From Candidatus Poseidoniales archaeon (GTDB lineage Archaea > Thermoplasmatota > Poseidoniia > Poseidoniales > Poseidoniaceae), in contig QXYA01000108.1 in NCBI GenBank assembly GCA_009887135.1, positions 1 to 6,721 on the forward strand: a DNA stretch of 6,721 bases, in the 5' to 3' direction. Shown in pieces: positions 4,675 through 6,721 of this stretch. The notes under the pieces are model-generated. The model did not search any database. It had not been told where the DNA came from and saw nothing but the letters and a program-made list of their open reading frames with translations. The translations under genes and the position numbers were made by a program. Numbering within the stretch: position 1 is the first letter of the stretch; every line of letters starts with the position of its first letter.

Positions 4675-6030
4675 ATGCAAATTGTAAACGAGATATATGA
4701 TGCAGTTGTCGCCCGAGATCCTGAACAACCAGAATTCCATCAAGCAGTATGGGAAGTATTGGAAAGCCTAGGTCCAGCCTTAGAACGCCATCCAGAATAC
4801 GTGGATATGGTAAAGAGAATCGTTGAGCCAGAGCGCCTAATTCACTTCAGAGTTCCTTGGGTTGATGATGCAGGGAACGAACACGTAAACCGTGGTTTCA
4901 GAATTCAATTCAATGGCGCCATTGGACCATTCAAGGGAGGACTACGGTTCCACCCATCAGTCAATGCCTCGATTCTCAAGTTCCTCGCATTTGAGCAGAT
5001 CTTCAAGAACAGCCTCACTGGCCTTCCAATGGGTGGCGGAAAAGGCGGTTCAGACTTCAATCCAAAAGGACGAACAGATGCAGAAGTCATGCGATTCTGT
5101 CAATCGTTCATGATGGAACTATGGAGACACATTGGACAAGATTGTGACGTTCCTGCAGGTGACATCGGTGTTGGTGGTCGAGAAATCGGTTACATGTATG
5201 GTATGTACCGCAAACTCCGAAATGAATTCCAAGCAGGAGTTCTTACTGGAAAGGGACGCACATACGGTGGCTCTTTGATTCGACCGGAAGCTACTGGATA
5301 CGGTCTTGTTTACTTTGCACGTGAGATGCTCGCTGCTGCAGGTAAGTCCTTCGAAGGAGCATCAGTTGCGATTTCCGGTTCCGGAAACGTTGCTCAATTT
5401 GCTTGTGAAAAAGTGCTCGACCTTGGAGGAAAGCCGGTAACTATGTCTGATTCAAGCGGCTACATCCATGACCCATCCGGTATTGATCGTGAAAAGTTGG
5501 CTTGGATTATGGATCTTAAGAACAACCGCAGAGGACGTATCTCAGAATATGCATCTAACTTTGATGGTGTAACCTTCACTGCATCTGCTCCTGAACCTAC
5601 ACCTAACGGCCTTTGGGGCGTTAATGTCGATGTTGCACTCCCTTGTGCAACACAAAATGAATTGAGCGGACCAGAGGCAGAGATGTTGGTTGCAAACAAT
5701 GTAATCGCTGTCGCAGAAGGCGCAAACATGCCTTGTACTCCTGAAGCTGTTGAAGTCTTCCAGAAGAATGGAATTCTCTTCGCTCCAGGTAAGGCGTCAA
5801 ACGCTGGTGGCGTTGCAACCTCTGGTCTTGAAATGAGCCAAAACAGCCTGCGTCTTTCATGGACTCGTGAAGAAGTTGATGCTCGTCTCGATGCGATCAT
5901 GGTTGGAATTCACAAGAACGCTTACGATACTGCAAAGGAATATGGCCGTGATGGTGATTATGTCTTTGGAGCAAACGTAGCAGGTTTCCTCAAGATTGCT
6001 GAGGCTATGCTTGCACAAGGTGTTGTTTGA
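4675..6030 (+). CDS. gdhA: glutamate dehydrogenase, 450-residue hexameric class, probably NADP-dependent
   Basis: This is a complete 451-aa enzyme for the reversible amination of 2-oxoglutarate to glutamate with ammonium and NAD(P)H, the link between nitrogen assimilation and the TCA cycle. The substrate domain contains IGPFKGGLRFHPSV at about 83-96 (Lys87), then FKNSL with Lys111, and LPMGGGKGGSDF at 117-128 with the catalytic Lys123. DVPAGDIGVGGRE at 158-170 carries catalytic Asp163. The Rossmann domain has VAISGSGNVAQF at 231-242, with GSGNVA as the dinucleotide loop. The following SDSSGY segment matches NADP-type relatives such as E. coli GdhA better than NAD-type acidic ends (recognition, not proof). 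NAGGVATSGLEMSQN at 376-390 closes the active site. The length is close to bacterial GdhA (447 aa) rather than the roughly 420-aa enzymes common in other archaea, so bacterial ancestry is likely. The start is supported by AAGGTGG at 4659. The gene stands alone and converges on the archaellin-like gene. Confidence 0.97.
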   Translation: MQIVNEIYDAVVARDPEQPEFHQAVWEVLESLGPALERHPEYVDMVKRIVEPERLIHFRVPWVDDAGNEHVNRGFRIQFNGAIGPFKGGLRFHPSVNASILKFLAFEQIFKNSLTGLPMGGGKGGSDFNPKGRTDAEVMRFCQSFMMELWRHIGQDCDVPAGDIGVGGREIGYMYGMYRKLRNEFQAGVLTGKGRTYGGSLIRPEATGYGLVYFAREMLAAAGKSFEGASVAISGSGNVAQFACEKVLDLGGKPVTMSDSSGYIHDPSGIDREKLAWIMDLKNNRRGRISEYASNFDGVTFTASAPEPTPNGLWGVNVDVALPCATQNELSGPEAEMLVANNVIAVAEGANMPCTPEAVEVFQKNGILFAPGKASNAGGVATSGLEMSQNSLRLSWTREEVDARLDAIMVGIHKNAYDTAKEYGRDGDYVFGANVAGFLKIAEAMLAQGVV

Positions 6031-6045
6031 TTCGAGCATCTCCGA

Positions 6046-6060
6046 GTAATATCTGATTAC
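6046..6060. repeat. small inverted repeat between convergent genes
   Basis: GTAAT (6046-6050) and ATTAC (6056-6060) are exact complements with a 5-nt loop, 15 nt after the gdhA stop. The stem is weak and has no adjacent T-run, so a terminator role is uncertain. The rest of the 73-bp gap shows nothing recognisable. Confidence 0.25.
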
Positions 6061-6103
6061 AACGACGAACGCTGCTTTGAAAGGGTTACACGACTTATCG
6101 CCC

Positions 6104-6706
6104 TTAGACAACAGATTCCCCTGGTCCAAATGTCGTCACTCTCAATTCCTGTGTTGTGTGTCCACCGAATGGAAGGAAAATTGTATAGTATGCTTGAATC
6201 CCTTGATCATGGATGTACTGTGGCCCACATTCATCACCGTTAGGGTCAGCATCAGTACCTCCATCAACGCCGATGAAGTAACGTTTTCCAGATTCAAGTG
6301 ATGCAGGTTCGACAATATCATCCCCCACTTCCCAGATTGCTACATTAGAATCTGGTCCAGAAGCCCATGACCCTAAATCTCCCGTTTTTCGGTGCATTGT
6401 TCCAGCATTATCAACACACCATAACATGAAACCCACATCTTCAACTTGCACTTCTTTTCCAAGACTTTGATATTCGATCATGAAAAGGTAGTCGTCATAT
6501 GCATCATGTATCCAAGCGCCTACAAAAACAACCTGCGTATGCGCTTCCTTGGAGGTAGTTGCTACAACTGCTTCGGTTTTTTCTGAAATAATTTCGAGTT
6601 GTAAAATCATCACCGAAGCACACGAGATTATTGCAATTAGACTCCCTACAAAAAGAATCATTGCGCCTAATCCAACTTGGGCCAGAATATCTTCCTTTTC
6701 TTCCAT
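6104..6706 (-). CDS. archaellin-like (class III signal peptide) surface protein
   Basis: This is a 200-aa protein whose N terminus has the archaellin/type IV pilin layout: a short charged leader MEEKEDILA, then QVGLGAMILFVGSLIAIIS running into a hydrophobic helix to about residue 35. A prepilin-peptidase cut before Gln10 would leave QVGLGAM, close to the QVGIGT start of haloarchaeal archaellins. In archaellins this helix packs into the filament core. The rest (about 50-200) is a beta-rich head ending in ELRVTTFGPGESVV, the usual region before the C terminus. Cys96 and Cys157 in the head may pair. The leader lacks the usual Lys/Arg-Gly before the cut, having Ile-Leu-Ala instead, so a minor archaellin or a related pilin is also possible. 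No other archaellum genes are in view; the upstream side is cut by the window end 15 bp beyond the ATG. No convincing Shine-Dalgarno is visible. Confidence 0.75.
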   Translation of the reverse strand: MEEKEDILAQVGLGAMILFVGSLIAIISCASVMILQLEIISEKTEAVVATTSKEAHTQVVFVGAWIHDAYDDYLFMIEYQSLGKEVQVEDVGFMLWCVDNAGTMHRKTGDLGSWASGPDSNVAIWEVGDDIVEPASLESGKRYFIGVDGGTDADPNGDECGPQYIHDQGIQAYYTIFLPFGGHTTQELRVTTFGPGESVV

Positions 6707-6721
6707 AGTATCAACTCATTA

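Noticed and set aside
5460..5900. 146-aa minus-strand reading frame
   Set aside because: It is antisense to the highly conserved C-terminal half of glutamate dehydrogenase and has no domain of its own.
1..6721. CRISPR array, insertion sequence or prophage
   Set aside because: No regularly spaced 25-40 bp repeats, transposase-like frames, terminal inverted repeats or phage genes were seen.

Overview
The window looks like a piece of a mesophilic archaeal chromosome, most likely a marine Thermoplasmatota relative (Ca. Poseidoniales/Marine Group II or a neighbour). The evidence is a Rad3/XPD-type Fe-S helicase, an archaellin-like class III signal protein, a ribbon-helix-helix (RHH) regulator with an archaeal-looking TATA box, leaderless-type promoter spacing, and a membrane protein joining an Ig-like ectodomain to a DUF4129-like tail. 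Coding DNA is about 43% GC in a stretch I counted. The taxonomic call is inference from gene content, not from a marker gene.

Layout: (1) 3-719 (+), the 3' part of an Ig-like/one-transmembrane/DUF4129-like protein, tail-to-tail with (2) 721-1176 (-), a small protein with an Hsp20-like C-terminal half, in an apparent operon behind (3) 1196-3304 (-), a 702-aa XPD/DinG-family helicase. (4) 3305-3644 has no convincing gene, is strikingly GC-rich in its centre (68 of 100 bases at 3401-3500) and full of complementary stems, and ends in T7; I read it as a + strand structured ncRNA of unrecognised family. (5) 3645-4019 (-), an RHH regulator, diverges from (6) 4143-4586 (+), a duplicated TerB-like helical protein. 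The 123-bp gap between them carries spaced GTAATAC-type repeats between two TATA-like boxes, a likely operator. (7) 4675-6030 (+), a complete glutamate dehydrogenase of the 450-aa class, preceded by a long inverted repeat. (8) 6104-6706 (-), an archaellin-like protein, convergent with the dehydrogenase.

The genes do not form one pathway. The helicase/small-protein pair and the RHH/TerB-like divergent pair are the two probable functional units. The most promising undescribed element is the GC-rich RNA candidate; next are the RHH operator array and the inverted repeat before gdhA.
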